Origin: Thalassovita autumnalis
GTDB lineage: Bacteria; Pseudomonadota; Alphaproteobacteria; Rhodobacterales; Rhodobacteraceae
Assembly (NCBI RefSeq): GCF_001458255.1
Contig: NZ_CYSB01000010.1
Span: 82,251 to 146,250, forward strand
Reading direction: 5' to 3'
Length of the DNA stretch: 64,000 bases
Notes under the pieces: model-generated
What the model saw: the letters and a program-made list of their open reading frames with translations, nothing else
Database searches by the model: none
What the model was told of the DNA's origin: nothing
Program-made: the position numbers and the translations under genes
Shown here: in pieces, positions 41,881 to 58,622 of the stretch
How the letters are laid out: every line of letters starts with the position of its first letter
Position numbering within the stretch: the first letter of the stretch is position 1

Positions 41881-42792
41881 TCAGTCTGAGAATTTGGCCT
41901 CAGGCTTTTGCGCCAGAAATTCGGCCAGCAGATCAAAGACCAGCCGGATGCGGCGGCTGGTGTGCAACTCGCGGTGGGTGGTCAGCCAGACCGGAAAGAC
42001 CACCGGCGCCAGATCGGGCAGCACACGTTCCACATCGGGGGTGGCAGCGGCCACATCATCAGCCATGGCCGCAATACCAAAGCCCTGGCGTACCAGCTCC
42101 CATGAAACCACGCCGCTTTCACTGCCGATGCGAAAGTTATTTTCGCTGATCGGGAAGCCCAGCGGATGCAGGAAACCAAGCATCTGCGTCACGTTACCAA
42201 AGCTGATGAAGTCATGGTCGCGCAGATCGTCCAGCGTTTCAGGGCGGCCCTTGCGGTCAAGGTAGTCGGAGGAGGCGTAGAAGTATCCCCGCGCCTCACG
42301 CACCAGACGGGCAATCAGATCGGGTTGATCCGGGCGGACGTGGCGGATGGCGATGTCGGCCTCACGTCGCATCAGATCGCGGATGTCATTGGCGGCGACA
42401 ATGTCAATTTCCAACTGCGGGGCGCGGGCGCGCAGCTCTTTCATGATCGGGGGCAGCAGATAGGCTGAGAAGACATCGCTGGCGGTGATCCGCACCACGC
42501 CCTCCACCGCCTGCGATTGGCCCGAGGCAACCAGCGCCACCTGATCAGCGGCGGCGTTCATGGCGCGCACGTGCTGCAGCAGCTCCTCCCCGGCCTGGGT
42601 CAGCACCAGATTGCGCCCGACCCGTTCAAACAGCATCAGGTTCAACTCAGCCTCCAGCGCGGTGACCTGACGGCCCAGCGTCGGTTGGGTCAGCCCAAGT
42701 TTGCGGGCCGCAGCCGAGAGCGAACCCTCCTCGGCAGTGGCCAGAAAGGCGCGCATATGGTTCCAGTCAAAACTGTTGGCCCCTTGGATCAT
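41881..42792 (-). CDS. LysR-family transcriptional regulator
   Basis: A 303-residue LysR regulator. The HTH is at about residues 18-60 (LATAEEGSLSAAARKLGLTQPTLGRQVTALE), followed by a full effector-binding domain. It is divergent from a class I methyltransferase gene across 126 bp, which is its most likely target by convention. The effector is unknown. Confidence 0.88.
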   Translation of the reverse strand: MIQGANSFDWNHMRAFLATAEEGSLSAAARKLGLTQPTLGRQVTALEAELNLMLFERVGRNLVLTQAGEELLQHVRAMNAAADQVALVASGQSQAVEGVVRITASDVFSAYLLPPIMKELRARAPQLEIDIVAANDIRDLMRREADIAIRHVRPDQPDLIARLVREARGYFYASSDYLDRKGRPETLDDLRDHDFISFGNVTQMLGFLHPLGFPISENNFRIGSESGVVSWELVRQGFGIAAMADDVAAATPDVERVLPDLAPVVFPVWLTTHRELHTSRRIRLVFDLLAEFLAQKPEAKFSD

Positions 42793-42918
42793 GGTATCCT
42801 CAGCTGCGCCTGAACAGGCGGCGTTTATGCGTTTACGTATGGATGACTTGCAAATTTCCGCAATTTTTATCGCCTTTCTGCATGGCTATCTTCAAGGTGA
42901 AAAGATGAGGATGTGCAA

Positions 42919-43575
42919 ATGACGGCTCAAATGACCAATCAGAAGACGGCGAAGTTCTGGGACAACGTGGCGGATGGCTATGTCAAATCCAAGATCGGGG
43001 ATATGGCGGCCTATGAATATACGCTGGAACGCTCGGCCTCTTATATGAAGGCGACCGATGAGGTGCTGGAACTGGGCTGCGGTACCGGGATGACGGCGGT
43101 CCGGCTGGCACCGCATGTGGCCCGTTTCACCGGGTCGGACGTGTCGGAGGGGATGCTGAAACATTGCCGTGCCCGCGCCGAGGAGGCGGGGGCAGAGAAC
43201 CTGACCTTCACCCAGGCGATGGTGGGCGATCAGACCTTTAAGGGGCAGCAGTTTGATGTGGTGATGGCCCATTCCCTGCTGCATCTGCTGCCGGATCTGG
43301 AACAGCGGCTGACCGATATTCGCGACCTTGTGAAACCCGGTGGTCTGCTGATCAGCAAAACCGTCTGTCTGGGCGAAGGACGCAGCCTGAAGGCGCGGGG
43401 TATCCGCATGCTGATCCCGATGATGCAGATGGTCGGCAAGGCGCCCTATGTGAACTCCATCTCGGTCTCAGAGTTGGAGGGGCTGTTGACCTGGGCGGGC
43501 TTCAAGATCGTGGAAAGCGGCAACTTCCCCAACAAGGTGCCGCCGGCGCGGTATCTGGTGGCCAGAAAGATCTGA
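42919..43575 (+). CDS. Class I SAM-dependent methyltransferase
   Basis: A 218-residue methyltransferase. The SAM-binding motif I is VLELGCGTGMTA (about residues 49-60), followed by FTGSDVSEGML, FDVVMAHSLLHLL and VKPGGLLISKT. This is the Methyltransf_11/UbiE-like small-molecule type. ATG at 42919 is preferred to GTG 42913, since GAGGA lies at 42907-42911. It is divergent from the LysR regulator. Substrate unknown. Confidence 0.85.
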   Translation: MTAQMTNQKTAKFWDNVADGYVKSKIGDMAAYEYTLERSASYMKATDEVLELGCGTGMTAVRLAPHVARFTGSDVSEGMLKHCRARAEEAGAENLTFTQAMVGDQTFKGQQFDVVMAHSLLHLLPDLEQRLTDIRDLVKPGGLLISKTVCLGEGRSLKARGIRMLIPMMQMVGKAPYVNSISVSELEGLLTWAGFKIVESGNFPNKVPPARYLVARKI

Positions 43576-43668
43576 GCGCGGTCCTGTGGTCTGATTTGAA
43601 ACTCCTTCGCTCTGGGCAAGGGGCATGTGGCGGGCTAGACAGGTTTCCAAATGAATGGAGGGCGCGAT

Positions 43669-44118
43669 ATGACGCTGAAAGTATACCTGTCTGGCGAGAT
43701 TCACACCGATTGGCGTGAGCAGATCATTGAGGGCGCAAAAGAGCTGGATGTCAGCTTCTCTTCGCCCAACACCGATCACGATTCCAGCGATGACTGTGGT
43801 GTGGCGATTCTGGGCGAGGAGCCAAACAAGTTCTGGCACGACCACAAAGGCGCCAAGCTGAACGCGATCCGCACCCGCACCCTGATTGGTGAGGCCGATG
43901 TGGTGGTTGTGCGCTTTGGCGAGAAGTACAAACAGTGGAACGCCGCCTTTGATGCGGGCTATGCCGCCGCGCTGGGTAAATCGCTGATCGTGCTGCACCC
44001 GCCAGAGCATCAGCACGCGCTGAAAGAGGTCGACGCGGCCGCATTGGCGGTGGCGGAACAGCCGGGTCAGGTGGTTGAGATGCTGCGCTATGTGCTGACC
44101 GGCGCGTTGCCGAAGTGA
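43669..44118 (+). CDS. ytoQ: YtoQ-family protein
   Basis: A 149-residue protein matching the YtoQ family: it begins MTLKVYLSGEIHTDWREQI, then FSSPNTDHDSSDDCG, then a nucleoside-deoxyribosyltransferase-like block EADVVVVRFGEKYKQWNAAFDAGYAAALGK. The biochemical function is not established, but the fold suggests nucleotide or nucleoside handling. ATG 43669 has GGAGGG at 43657-43662. It lies immediately upstream of the secE-nusG operon. Confidence 0.85.
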   Translation: MTLKVYLSGEIHTDWREQIIEGAKELDVSFSSPNTDHDSSDDCGVAILGEEPNKFWHDHKGAKLNAIRTRTLIGEADVVVVRFGEKYKQWNAAFDAGYAAALGKSLIVLHPPEHQHALKEVDAAALAVAEQPGQVVEMLRYVLTGALPK

Positions 44119-44129
44119 TCACAACAGCC

Positions 44130-44162
44130 GGGGCAGAGGGGTTCAATGCACCGCTGCCCCTT
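44130..44162 (+). terminator. Probable terminator after ytoQ
   Basis: GGGGCAG (44130-44136) and CTGCCCC (44154-44160) with a 17-nt loop, followed by only TT, so it may be weak and allow some read-through into secE. Confidence 0.5.
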
Positions 44163-44219
44163 GAAATCGGGCGCGGATAAGCGTATCTGCGCCCCATCCT
44201 GACAGAGAAGACAGACATA

Positions 44220-44417
44220 ATGGCACGTACAAATCCGCTTCAGTTCATTCAGCAGGTCCGCGGCGAAGTGGGCAAGGTTGTCTGGCCGACCCGTCGTGAA
44301 GTTCTGCTGACCACCGTAATGGTGTTCATCATGGCCACCGTCACGGCGCTGTTCTTTGCCCTTGTTGATATGGGGATCAAAGGCGGTTTGCGCGGGGTTC
44401 TGTCGCTGTTTGGCTGA
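44220..44417 (+). CDS. secE: Preprotein translocase subunit SecE
   Basis: A 65-residue single-helix form of SecE: an amphipathic N-terminus NPLQFIQQVRGEVGKVVWPTRRE (the conserved cytoplasmic hinge with VVWP) and one membrane helix (about residues 30-52). Together with SecY and SecG it forms the protein-conducting channel. secE-nusG adjacency is the normal order; no tRNA-Trp gene lies directly before it. Confidence 0.96.
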   Translation: MARTNPLQFIQQVRGEVGKVVWPTRREVLLTTVMVFIMATVTALFFALVDMGIKGGLRGVLSLFG

Positions 44418-44638
44418 TCCGATCAGGCGCGGCCGGGGGACCGGTATCTGCGCCTTTTCTCTTGAAATCCTGCGCCCTGCGGCGTAGGTGGGAAATCTAA
44501 CCGGTTAGGGCGTGCGGCGATTCGAGTTGCACGCCGTATTTTTGTTCCGGGTAGCCGCAGATCAGATCTGCGAATGAGTTTTGAATTCCGACCAGAGGGC
44601 CAGAGATGCCCAAGGTCGCAGGTGCGGAGACACAGAAG

Positions 44639-45172
44639 ATGGCGAAGCGTTGGTATTCGGTGAGCGTTCTCTCGAACTTCGAGAAGAAGGTGGCCGAGCA
44701 GATCCGTACCTCCGTGGAAGAAAACGGTCTGGAAGATGAGATCGTAGAGGTGCTGGTGCCGACCGAAGAGGTCATCGAAGTACGCCGCGGTAAGAAAGTC
44801 ACCACTGAGCGTCGTTTCATGCCCGGCTACGTGCTGGTGCGCATGGAGATGAGCGATCGTGGCTATCACCTGATTTCGACCATCAACCGCGTGACCGGTT
44901 TCCTTGGTCCGCAGGGGCGCCCGATGCCGATGCGCGATGCTGAGGTGAACCAGATCCTCAACCGCGTTCAGGAAGGCGAGGAGCAGCCGCGTACCCTGAT
45001 CCGCTTCGAAGTGGGTGAGAAGGTAAAAGTGAACGACGGCCCGTTCGAAGACTTCGACGGTATGATCGAAGAAGTGGACGACGAGGCCCAGAAGCTGAAG
45101 GTTTCGGTGTCGATCTTTGGTCGCGAAACCCCGGTGGAGCTGGACTTCACCCAGGTGACCAAGCAGGGCTGA
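44639..45172 (+). CDS. nusG: Transcription termination/antitermination protein NusG
   Basis: A 177-residue NusG. The NGN domain (about residues 1-115; [34 protein letters not shown]) binds the clamp of RNA polymerase, and a KOW domain (about 125-177; [17 protein letters not shown]) contacts Rho or ribosomal S10. ATG 44639 gives the usual start MAKRWYSV with GGAG 9 nt upstream. An in-frame ATG at 44606 with its own GAGGG would add 11 residues and cannot be excluded. Confidence 0.95.
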   Translation: MAKRWYSVSVLSNFEKKVAEQIRTSVEENGLEDEIVEVLVPTEEVIEVRRGKKVTTERRFMPGYVLVRMEMSDRGYHLISTINRVTGFLGPQGRPMPMRDAEVNQILNRVQEGEEQPRTLIRFEVGEKVKVNDGPFEDFDGMIEEVDDEAQKLKVSVSIFGRETPVELDFTQVTKQG

Positions 45173-45476
45173 CCCGCCCCCGCTTGAAGAGACAGAGTTC
45201 TGCAAAGCGCGTTCCGATCGGGGCGCGCTTTTGCTGTTGGTGGTGCAATCTTCTCGACCTAACTTTGGCTGGAAAACGCCAATAAAACAGCACCAGATTG
45301 CCTGTTCTGCAGCTGCTGGGGCTTGTCAAAACCCGGTCCCCGGTGTAGATCGCGCGTCACTTGCCGCTCATGCGGCGAATCCCTCGTGGGAGGCACGGCC
45401 ATCGCGATGGTCTAACCCAACCACGGCAACGTAGGCCAAAGGACGCGTCCCGCGGCTGTTTGAAAAGGAAAAGACA
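45173..45476 (+). promoter_or_regulatory. nusG-rplK spacer: terminator, candidate promoter and leader hairpins
   Basis: A terminator ends the secE-nusG unit: AAAGCGCG (45204-45211) and CGCGCTTT (45224-45231) plus TTG. A candidate promoter for rplK is TTGTCA (45323-45328), 17-nt spacer, TAGATC (45346-45351). The leader then contains GCCGC-N4-GCGGC (45363-45376) and the palindrome CCATCGCGATGG (45399-45410). L1 is known to repress its operon by binding an rRNA-like leader site; whether these hairpins include one was not determined. No gene is seen. Confidence 0.55.
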
Positions 45477-45902
45477 ATGGCTAAGAAGCTCGTTGGCACC
45501 CTGAAACTGCAGGTGCCCGCCGGTCAAGCTAACCCGTCCCCGCCGGTAGGTCCGGCTCTGGGTCAGCGCGGCATCAACATCATGGAATTCTGTAAGGCCT
45601 TCAACGCGAAGACCCAGGAAATGGATCCTGGCGCGCCTTGCCCGACCGTGATCAGCTACTACCAGGACAAGTCCTTCACCATGGACATCAAGACGCCGCC
45701 CGCGTCTTACTACCTGAAGAAAGCTGCCAAGCTGAAATCCGGCGCCAACAACCCCGGTCGTGAGACCGTAGGTTCGGTGTCCGTGGCTCAGGTGAAAGAA
45801 ATCGCCGAAGCCAAGATGAAAGATCTGAACGCCAACGACATCGACGCGGCAATGCAGATCATCCTGGGCTCCGCCCGCTCCATGGGCATCGAGGTGAAGT
45901 AA
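45477..45902 (+). CDS. rplK: Ribosomal protein uL11
   Basis: A 141-residue L11 ([35 protein letters not shown]), which forms the GTPase-associated centre with 23S rRNA. The glycine/proline-rich N-terminal rRNA-binding and factor-contact loop is intact. It is immediately followed by rplA (1-nt gap). Confidence 0.97.
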   Translation: MAKKLVGTLKLQVPAGQANPSPPVGPALGQRGINIMEFCKAFNAKTQEMDPGAPCPTVISYYQDKSFTMDIKTPPASYYLKKAAKLKSGANNPGRETVGSVSVAQVKEIAEAKMKDLNANDIDAAMQIILGSARSMGIEVK

Positions 45903-45903
45903 G

Positions 45904-46602
45904 ATGGCAAAGCTCGGAAAACGTACCGCCGCTGCGCGTGAAGCTTTCGCTGGCAAAGCAGACGTCACCGTTGAAGAAGCTGTTGCACTGGTGAAAGCCA
46001 ACGCAACCGCCAAATTCGACGAGACCGTTGAAATCGCTGTGAACCTGGGTGTTGATCCGCGTCACGCTGACCAGATGGTCCGCGGCGTTGTTGGTCTGCC
46101 GAACGGCACCGGTAAATCGGTTCGTGTTGCTGTATTTGCACGCGGCCCGAAAGCCGAAGAAGCTCAGGCTGCAGGTGCAGACATCGTAGGCGCCGAAGAC
46201 CTGATGGAAACCATCCAGGGCGGCACCATCGATTTCGATCGCTGCATCGCGACCCCAGACATGATGCCGGTTGTTGGCCGTCTGGGTAAAATCCTGGGCC
46301 CGCGCAACCTGATGCCGAACCCCAAAGTTGGCACCGTGACCATGGACGTGAAAGCGGCCGTGGAAGCTGCCAAAGGTGGTGAAGTTCAGTTCAAAGTCGA
46401 AAAAGCTGGTGTGATCCACGCCGGTGTTGGCAAAGCCTCCTTCGACGAAGGCAAGCTGGTTGAAAACATCCGTGCCTTTGTTGACGCGGTTCAGAAAGCC
46501 AAGCCCGCAGGCGCCAAAGGTGCCTACATGAAGAAGATCGCAATCTCTTCGACCATGGGCCCGGGCGTTTCTGTCAACGTGGACAACGCCAACGGCAACT
46601 GA
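45904..46602 (+). CDS. rplA: Ribosomal protein uL1
   Basis: A 232-residue L1 of the mobile L1 stalk ([50 protein letters not shown]). It is expected to repress translation of rplK-rplA when in excess. It is followed by a strong terminator, so the rplKA unit is separated from rplJL by the LicD/TagD pair. Confidence 0.97.
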   Translation: MAKLGKRTAAAREAFAGKADVTVEEAVALVKANATAKFDETVEIAVNLGVDPRHADQMVRGVVGLPNGTGKSVRVAVFARGPKAEEAQAAGADIVGAEDLMETIQGGTIDFDRCIATPDMMPVVGRLGKILGPRNLMPNPKVGTVTMDVKAAVEAAKGGEVQFKVEKAGVIHAGVGKASFDEGKLVENIRAFVDAVQKAKPAGAKGAYMKKIAISSTMGPGVSVNVDNANGN

Positions 46603-46626
46603 TCTGACGGATCAGATTTGAATTTG

Positions 46627-46660
46627 AAAGGCGCGCCCCAACGGGTGCGCCTTTTCTTTT
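46627..46660 (+). terminator. Rho-independent terminator after rplA
   Basis: AAAGGCGC (46627-46634) and GCGCCTTT (46647-46654) with an inner CCCC/GGG pairing, followed by TCTTTT. Confidence 0.83.
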
Positions 46661-46778
46661 GCCTTTGTCGCGCCAGAAAAAGGCGACGCTGCCGGGCGGG
46701 CGGTTTTCAGAACATTGTGCTGAAAAAGATGCTGTTTTCCGGCTTGGCGGTTAGGGGCTTGGAAACCCTTTGGCGGCG

Positions 46779-47768
46779 ATGCGCATCAATGATAGGGTCA
46801 CCGCAATTGCAGCAAGGATCGCGGAACACCGCGGCGTAGGAAGCAGGCATATTTTGGACAGTAAAGCGTTGATTGAACGCGCCAAGACGCTGAAAGGCGA
46901 TCACCGCGTGGCGCGGATTGAAGAAATTCGAATGATGGCCTTTGCCGCGCTGCATGGCGTGCAGGGGCCATTTGATGCATGGCACTACTATGCTGAGCTG
47001 AAGAAGCTTCGGCGCAATCCGCCATCCATTTTGTTCAATGAGGCGTTGGTGGCGACCTGTGTGTTTGGCCAGCTGCGTCCGTCTGGTACTGTGCGGGCTC
47101 TCGGAACGTTGAGGGCGCAACGCGAAGAACAGGGGCAATTGCAGGAGTTTCTGGCGTTTGAGGCCCTGCTGGGGGATCGTATCCCGACGAACCACGGATA
47201 TAGTGGCCAGACCTTCGATACTATGGATCATAGCCGGATATGGGGGGCTGTAGGGGGCCATATCGAGGCCTTGGGCAGGATGGGCTATCGCTGCTTCTTG
47301 AACTCGGGCACGTTGCTGGGTGTGGTGCGCGATGGCAAGTTGATCGACCATGATGACGATGTGGATCTGGCACTGATCCTGCAGGCCGACAACGAAGCGG
47401 ACGCCGCTGAGGAGTGGCGCCAGCTGTGGGCGCGGTTGGGTGAGCTGGGGCTTGATGGGGCTGGTGGTTTGAAATCGCCGGGTATTTACAAGCTCAAAGG
47501 GCAGGATGGCTGTGAGATCGATCTGTTCCCGGCTTGGGTGAAAGAGGGCCGCATGTATATTTACCCGCACACGTATGGCGAATTGAGTGCTGATGAGGTT
47601 TTGCCCCTGGCGTCCTGCAAGGTTTCTGGCCGTCCGATGCCGGCTGAGCCGGAGAAGATGCTTGCGGTGAATTATGGCCCGGAGTGGCGCCAGCCCGACC
47701 CCTATTTCAAGTTTCCCTGGAGCCGTGCGAAGGTGCGGTTTCACAATTTTCTGGAGGCCGTCGCATGA
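46779..47768 (+). CDS. LicD-family phosphotransferase-like protein
   Basis: A 329-residue protein. A 150-residue N-terminal region without recognised motifs is followed by a LicD/nucleotidyltransferase-fold core, LNSGTLLGVVRDGKLIDHDD..DVDLAL (about residues 174-200), with the Asp cluster that binds metal in this family, then GCEIDLFPAW. LicD proteins transfer phosphocholine or related phospho-alcohols to surface glycans. ATG at 46779 is used; a TTG nine bases earlier is possible. Its stop overlaps the next start as ATGA, coupling it to a cytidylyltransferase. It lies unexpectedly inside the ribosomal protein cluster. Confidence 0.8.
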   Translation: MRINDRVTAIAARIAEHRGVGSRHILDSKALIERAKTLKGDHRVARIEEIRMMAFAALHGVQGPFDAWHYYAELKKLRRNPPSILFNEALVATCVFGQLRPSGTVRALGTLRAQREEQGQLQEFLAFEALLGDRIPTNHGYSGQTFDTMDHSRIWGAVGGHIEALGRMGYRCFLNSGTLLGVVRDGKLIDHDDDVDLALILQADNEADAAEEWRQLWARLGELGLDGAGGLKSPGIYKLKGQDGCEIDLFPAWVKEGRMYIYPHTYGELSADEVLPLASCKVSGRPMPAEPEKMLAVNYGPEWRQPDPYFKFPWSRAKVRFHNFLEAVA

Positions 47769-48220
47769 GCGCAGCACGTACCAGCAGAACGGTTTTGACC
47801 TACGGCACATTTGATCTGTTTCACTTTGGCCATGTCCGGCTGTTGCAGCGGCTGGCCAAGATGGGCGATCGGTTGATTGTGGCCTGTTCGACCGATGAGT
47901 TTAACGCGGTGAAGGGCAAGAAGACGGTTGTGCCTTATGAGAACCGCGTCGAGGTGCTGGAGGCCTGTCGCTACGTGGATCTGGTGATCCCGGAGACCGA
48001 CTGGGCGCAGAAGCGGCAGGATGTGCAGCTTTATGACGTTGACGTCTTTGCGATGGGCGATGATTGGGCGGGCAAGTTTGATGATCTGGCGGATCTGTGT
48101 GACGTGGTCTATCTGCCGCGCACCGAAAACGTCTCAACCACCGATCTGAAACGCGCAGTGATCCGCACCCAGAACGCCAAAGCCTTGGGGTTGCCAGAAA
48201 ATTTCTCCTTCGCGGACTGA
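47765..48220 (+). CDS. Cytidylyltransferase, TagD-like (glycerol-3-phosphate cytidylyltransferase type)
   Basis: A 151-residue nucleotidyltransferase. The HxGH motif is TYGTFDLFHFGHVRLL (about residues 12-27), and the second signature RTENVSTTDLKR is at about 118-129, as in TagD. The product would be a CDP-alcohol such as CDP-glycerol. With the overlapping LicD-like transferase it could make and use an activated phospho-alcohol to decorate a surface polysaccharide; this coupling is inference from gene overlap and family roles. Confidence 0.86.
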   Translation: MSAARTSRTVLTYGTFDLFHFGHVRLLQRLAKMGDRLIVACSTDEFNAVKGKKTVVPYENRVEVLEACRYVDLVIPETDWAQKRQDVQLYDVDVFAMGDDWAGKFDDLADLCDVVYLPRTENVSTTDLKRAVIRTQNAKALGLPENFSFAD

Positions 48221-48641
48221 TCTTCTTGGCGGTATCGCATCGCCCTTGCCCGCGGTTTTGCAATTTGGCTGATTTTGCTGTAAGGTTGTGGCCGGCGTTA
48301 CTTTGGCGCCGGTTGTTGGGGCATCCCTCAGGGAATGCAGCTGCCTGTCGGTTTTCCGGCGGGTTTTCCTGTTGGGGACTTGCGCCCGGTCTGTTTTCAC
48401 AATAATTACCTCTCACGCTTTCAGCGTACGATTCGTCGTGCGCTGTTTTGCGTTTCGTCCAAGACGGTGGGTGACTTCGGTAACGGGGTCTTAATTTCCC
48501 TCCTGAGACGGGAATACGACAAAGATTAGCCGAAGGCTTCCTTCGGGTGATGTTGGCGCAGCCCCGTAAAAAGGACCTGAGTGTCGGACCTAGTCCGGCA
48601 GACAAGAGCCGGGGGGTAACCCCCAAATTTGGAGTGAAACT
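48221..48641 (+). promoter_or_regulatory. rplJ leader: candidate promoter and L10-type structured RNA
   Basis: A candidate promoter is TTGCGC (48380-48385), 17-nt spacer, TAATTA (48403-48408). The leader contains CTTCGG (48475-48480), which can pair with CCGAAG (48530-48535). The same segment alternatively forms CCGAAGG-CTT-CCTTCGG (48530-48546), so the two structures exclude one another. GTCGGAC-CTA-GTCCGGC follows, and GGGGG-TAA-CCCCC (48612-48624) sits 7 nt before the GGAG of rplJ. This matches the idea of L10(L12)4 autoregulation of rplJL, but identity with the known L10 leader family was not tested. The first 150 bases show nothing recognisable. Confidence 0.55.
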
Positions 48642-49160
48642 GTGGATAGAGCACAAAAAGAGAAGTTGGTCGAAGAGCTCGGCCAGATCTTTGACAGCTC
48701 TGGCGTTGTGGTCGTAGCCCACTACGCAGGTCTCACGGTTGCTGAGATGCAGGACCTGCGCGCACGCGCACGTGAGGCTGATGCCTCGGTCCGCGTTGCC
48801 AAGAACAGGCTCGCCAAGATCGCCCTTGAGGGTAAGCCCTGTGAAAGCATGGGTGAATACCTGACGGGTATGACCGTTCTGACCTACTCGGAAGACCCTG
48901 TAGCGGCCGCTAAGGTTGCTGCTGGTTTCGCCAAGGACAACTCGAAGTTCGAGATCCTCGGTGGTGCCATGGGTGAGAACGCTCTCGACGTTGCTGGCGT
49001 TGAAGCCGTGTCCAAGATGCCGTCCCGCGAGGAGCTTATTGCTACCATCGCAGGCATGCTGGGCGCACCTGCTTCGAACATCGCCGGCGCGATTGGCGCA
49101 CCTGCCTCGGATATCGCGGGCATCCTGTCTACTATCGAAGACAAGGCGGAAGCCGCGTAA
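48642..49160 (+). CDS. rplJ: Ribosomal protein uL10
   Basis: A 172-residue L10, the base of the L12 stalk ([34 protein letters not shown]). The N-terminal domain binds 23S rRNA; the C-terminal helix, here rich in Ala and Ser ([20 protein letters not shown]), binds L12 dimers. The start is GTG at 48642 with GGAG at 48631-48634. Its expression is probably controlled by the leader just upstream. Confidence 0.96.
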   Translation: MDRAQKEKLVEELGQIFDSSGVVVVAHYAGLTVAEMQDLRARAREADASVRVAKNRLAKIALEGKPCESMGEYLTGMTVLTYSEDPVAAAKVAAGFAKDNSKFEILGGAMGENALDVAGVEAVSKMPSREELIATIAGMLGAPASNIAGAIGAPASDIAGILSTIEDKAEAA

Positions 49161-49229
49161 GCAACCTAATGATCTGCGTGGGGCGAAGCTCACACGTTGG
49201 AACACACTTAAACATACGGAAACAGTACA

Positions 49230-49607
49230 ATGGCTGATCTGAAAGCACTTGCAGAAAGCATCGTGGGTCTGACCCTGCTGGAAGCACAAGAACTGAAAAC
49301 CATCCTGAAGGATGAGTACGGCATCGAGCCCGCCGCTGGCGGCGCGGTAATGGTTGCAGCTGGCGGCGACGCCGGTGGCGCAGCTGCCGAAGAGAAAACC
49401 GAATTTGACGTGATCCTGAAGTCGGCTGGCGACAAAAAGATCAACGTCATCAAAGAAGTCCGCGGCATCACCGGCCTGGGCCTGAAAGAAGCAAAAGAGC
49501 TGGTTGAAGCCGGCGGCAAAGCCGTCAAAGAAGGCGTCGACAAAGCTGAAGCCGAAGACATCAAAGCCAAGCTGGAAGCAGCTGGCGCCGAAGTCGAGCT
49601 GAAGTAA
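49230..49607 (+). CDS. rplL: Ribosomal protein bL12 (L7/L12)
   Basis: A 125-residue acidic stalk protein. An N-terminal dimerisation domain ([26 protein letters not shown]), an Ala/Gly-rich hinge (about residues 36-52) and a C-terminal factor-binding domain with [25 protein letters not shown]. It recruits EF-Tu and EF-G. It lies 69 nt after rplJ. Confidence 0.98.
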   Translation: MADLKALAESIVGLTLLEAQELKTILKDEYGIEPAAGGAVMVAAGGDAGGAAAEEKTEFDVILKSAGDKKINVIKEVRGITGLGLKEAKELVEAGGKAVKEGVDKAEAEDIKAKLEAAGAEVELK

Positions 49608-49641
49608 TCAGCGCCGGGGCAACCCGGTTGGCAAAAGATTT

Positions 49642-49766
49642 GGCTGGGTCCGGGGTTTCTCGGGCCCAGCCGAACCTGTCTTGGCAAGGGCCTCAATCAC
49701 AAGTGGTGTGAGGTTTTTTCCAAGGTCTGGTTCAGCGATCGGGAGGCCTCTGGTGGGACAGAGGCC
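49642..49766 (+). terminator. rplL-rpoB spacer: attenuating terminator and hairpins
   Basis: GGCTGGGTCCG (49642-49652) pairs with CGGGCCCAGCC (49661-49671). Then CCTCA (49691-49695) and TGAGG (49709-49713), with inner CAC/GTG, are followed by six T: a terminator of moderate strength. Further on, GGCCTCTG-N6-CAGAGGCC (49745-49766) is a perfect hairpin 94 nt before rpoB. A partial terminator here is the usual way to lower rpoBC relative to ribosomal protein output. Confidence 0.6.
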
Positions 49767-49859
49767 ATGAATGGATCGAAACTGACCTGTTTCGGATGGG
49801 CGTGGCGCCGGGGCCCGACGGCTGCCACAACCGGTTAGAAACGAAAGGTGACACCTGTC

Positions 49860-53999
<4,140 letters not shown>

Positions 54000-54005
54000 T
54001 CCGAC

Positions 54006-54251
54006 GTGGCCGGTATGCCAAGTATGGGTCAAATCTGGCTGTTGCTACTTGTGGCAACAGCTGGGCTTTTCCTCATCGGAGCGTTAATCGCGTTTTTGAT
54101 TACTTTGGCAAGGCACAGGGAGCCTTCAGACGATCTTTCTGTAATTGGCGTGAAAGGCTTTCTCAGAGAGTTCGCATCCAGATCATGCAAAATATCGTCT
54201 GCTCTGATCATCTTATCTTTGCTGATCTTAGCTTTGACCATGGCCGCCTGA
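54006..54251 (+). CDS. Small two-helix membrane protein encoded between rpoB and rpoC
   Basis: An 81-residue frame starting GTG at 54006 (a later ATG at 54015 is possible), with GGAG at 53993-53996 inside the end of rpoB. It has two clear hydrophobic helices (about residues 9-33, [18 protein letters not shown].., and 62-80, [18 protein letters not shown]) joined by a charged loop ([18 protein letters not shown]). Its codons are AT-richer (TTG, TTA, CTT, TCT) than the strongly biased rpoB and rpoC on either side. The junction is normally a short spacer, so this is an insertion. No family recognised. Its membrane nature and good start signals favour a real gene. Confidence 0.6.
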   Translation: MAGMPSMGQIWLLLLVATAGLFLIGALIAFLITLARHREPSDDLSVIGVKGFLREFASRSCKISSALIILSLLILALTMAA

Positions 54252-54279
54252 ACGTGGCTGCTCGACAAGGAGCAAAAAT

Positions 54280-58518
<4,239 letters not shown>

Positions 58519-58548
58519 GTCGCTGCCCACCTGGGTTGAGAAAGATAG

Positions 58549-58576
58549 AAAGGCCCTCGCATTGCGGGGGCCTTTT
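58549..58576 (+). terminator. Rho-independent terminator after rpoC
   Basis: AAAGGCCCTCGC (58549-58560), loop ATT, GCGGGGGCCTTT (58564-58575), one wobble pair, then more T. Confidence 0.88.
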
Positions 58577-58622
58577 TGCTGTTATGCACGGCGAGGATTG
58601 GACCGTTGCATGGGAGAGGCAG

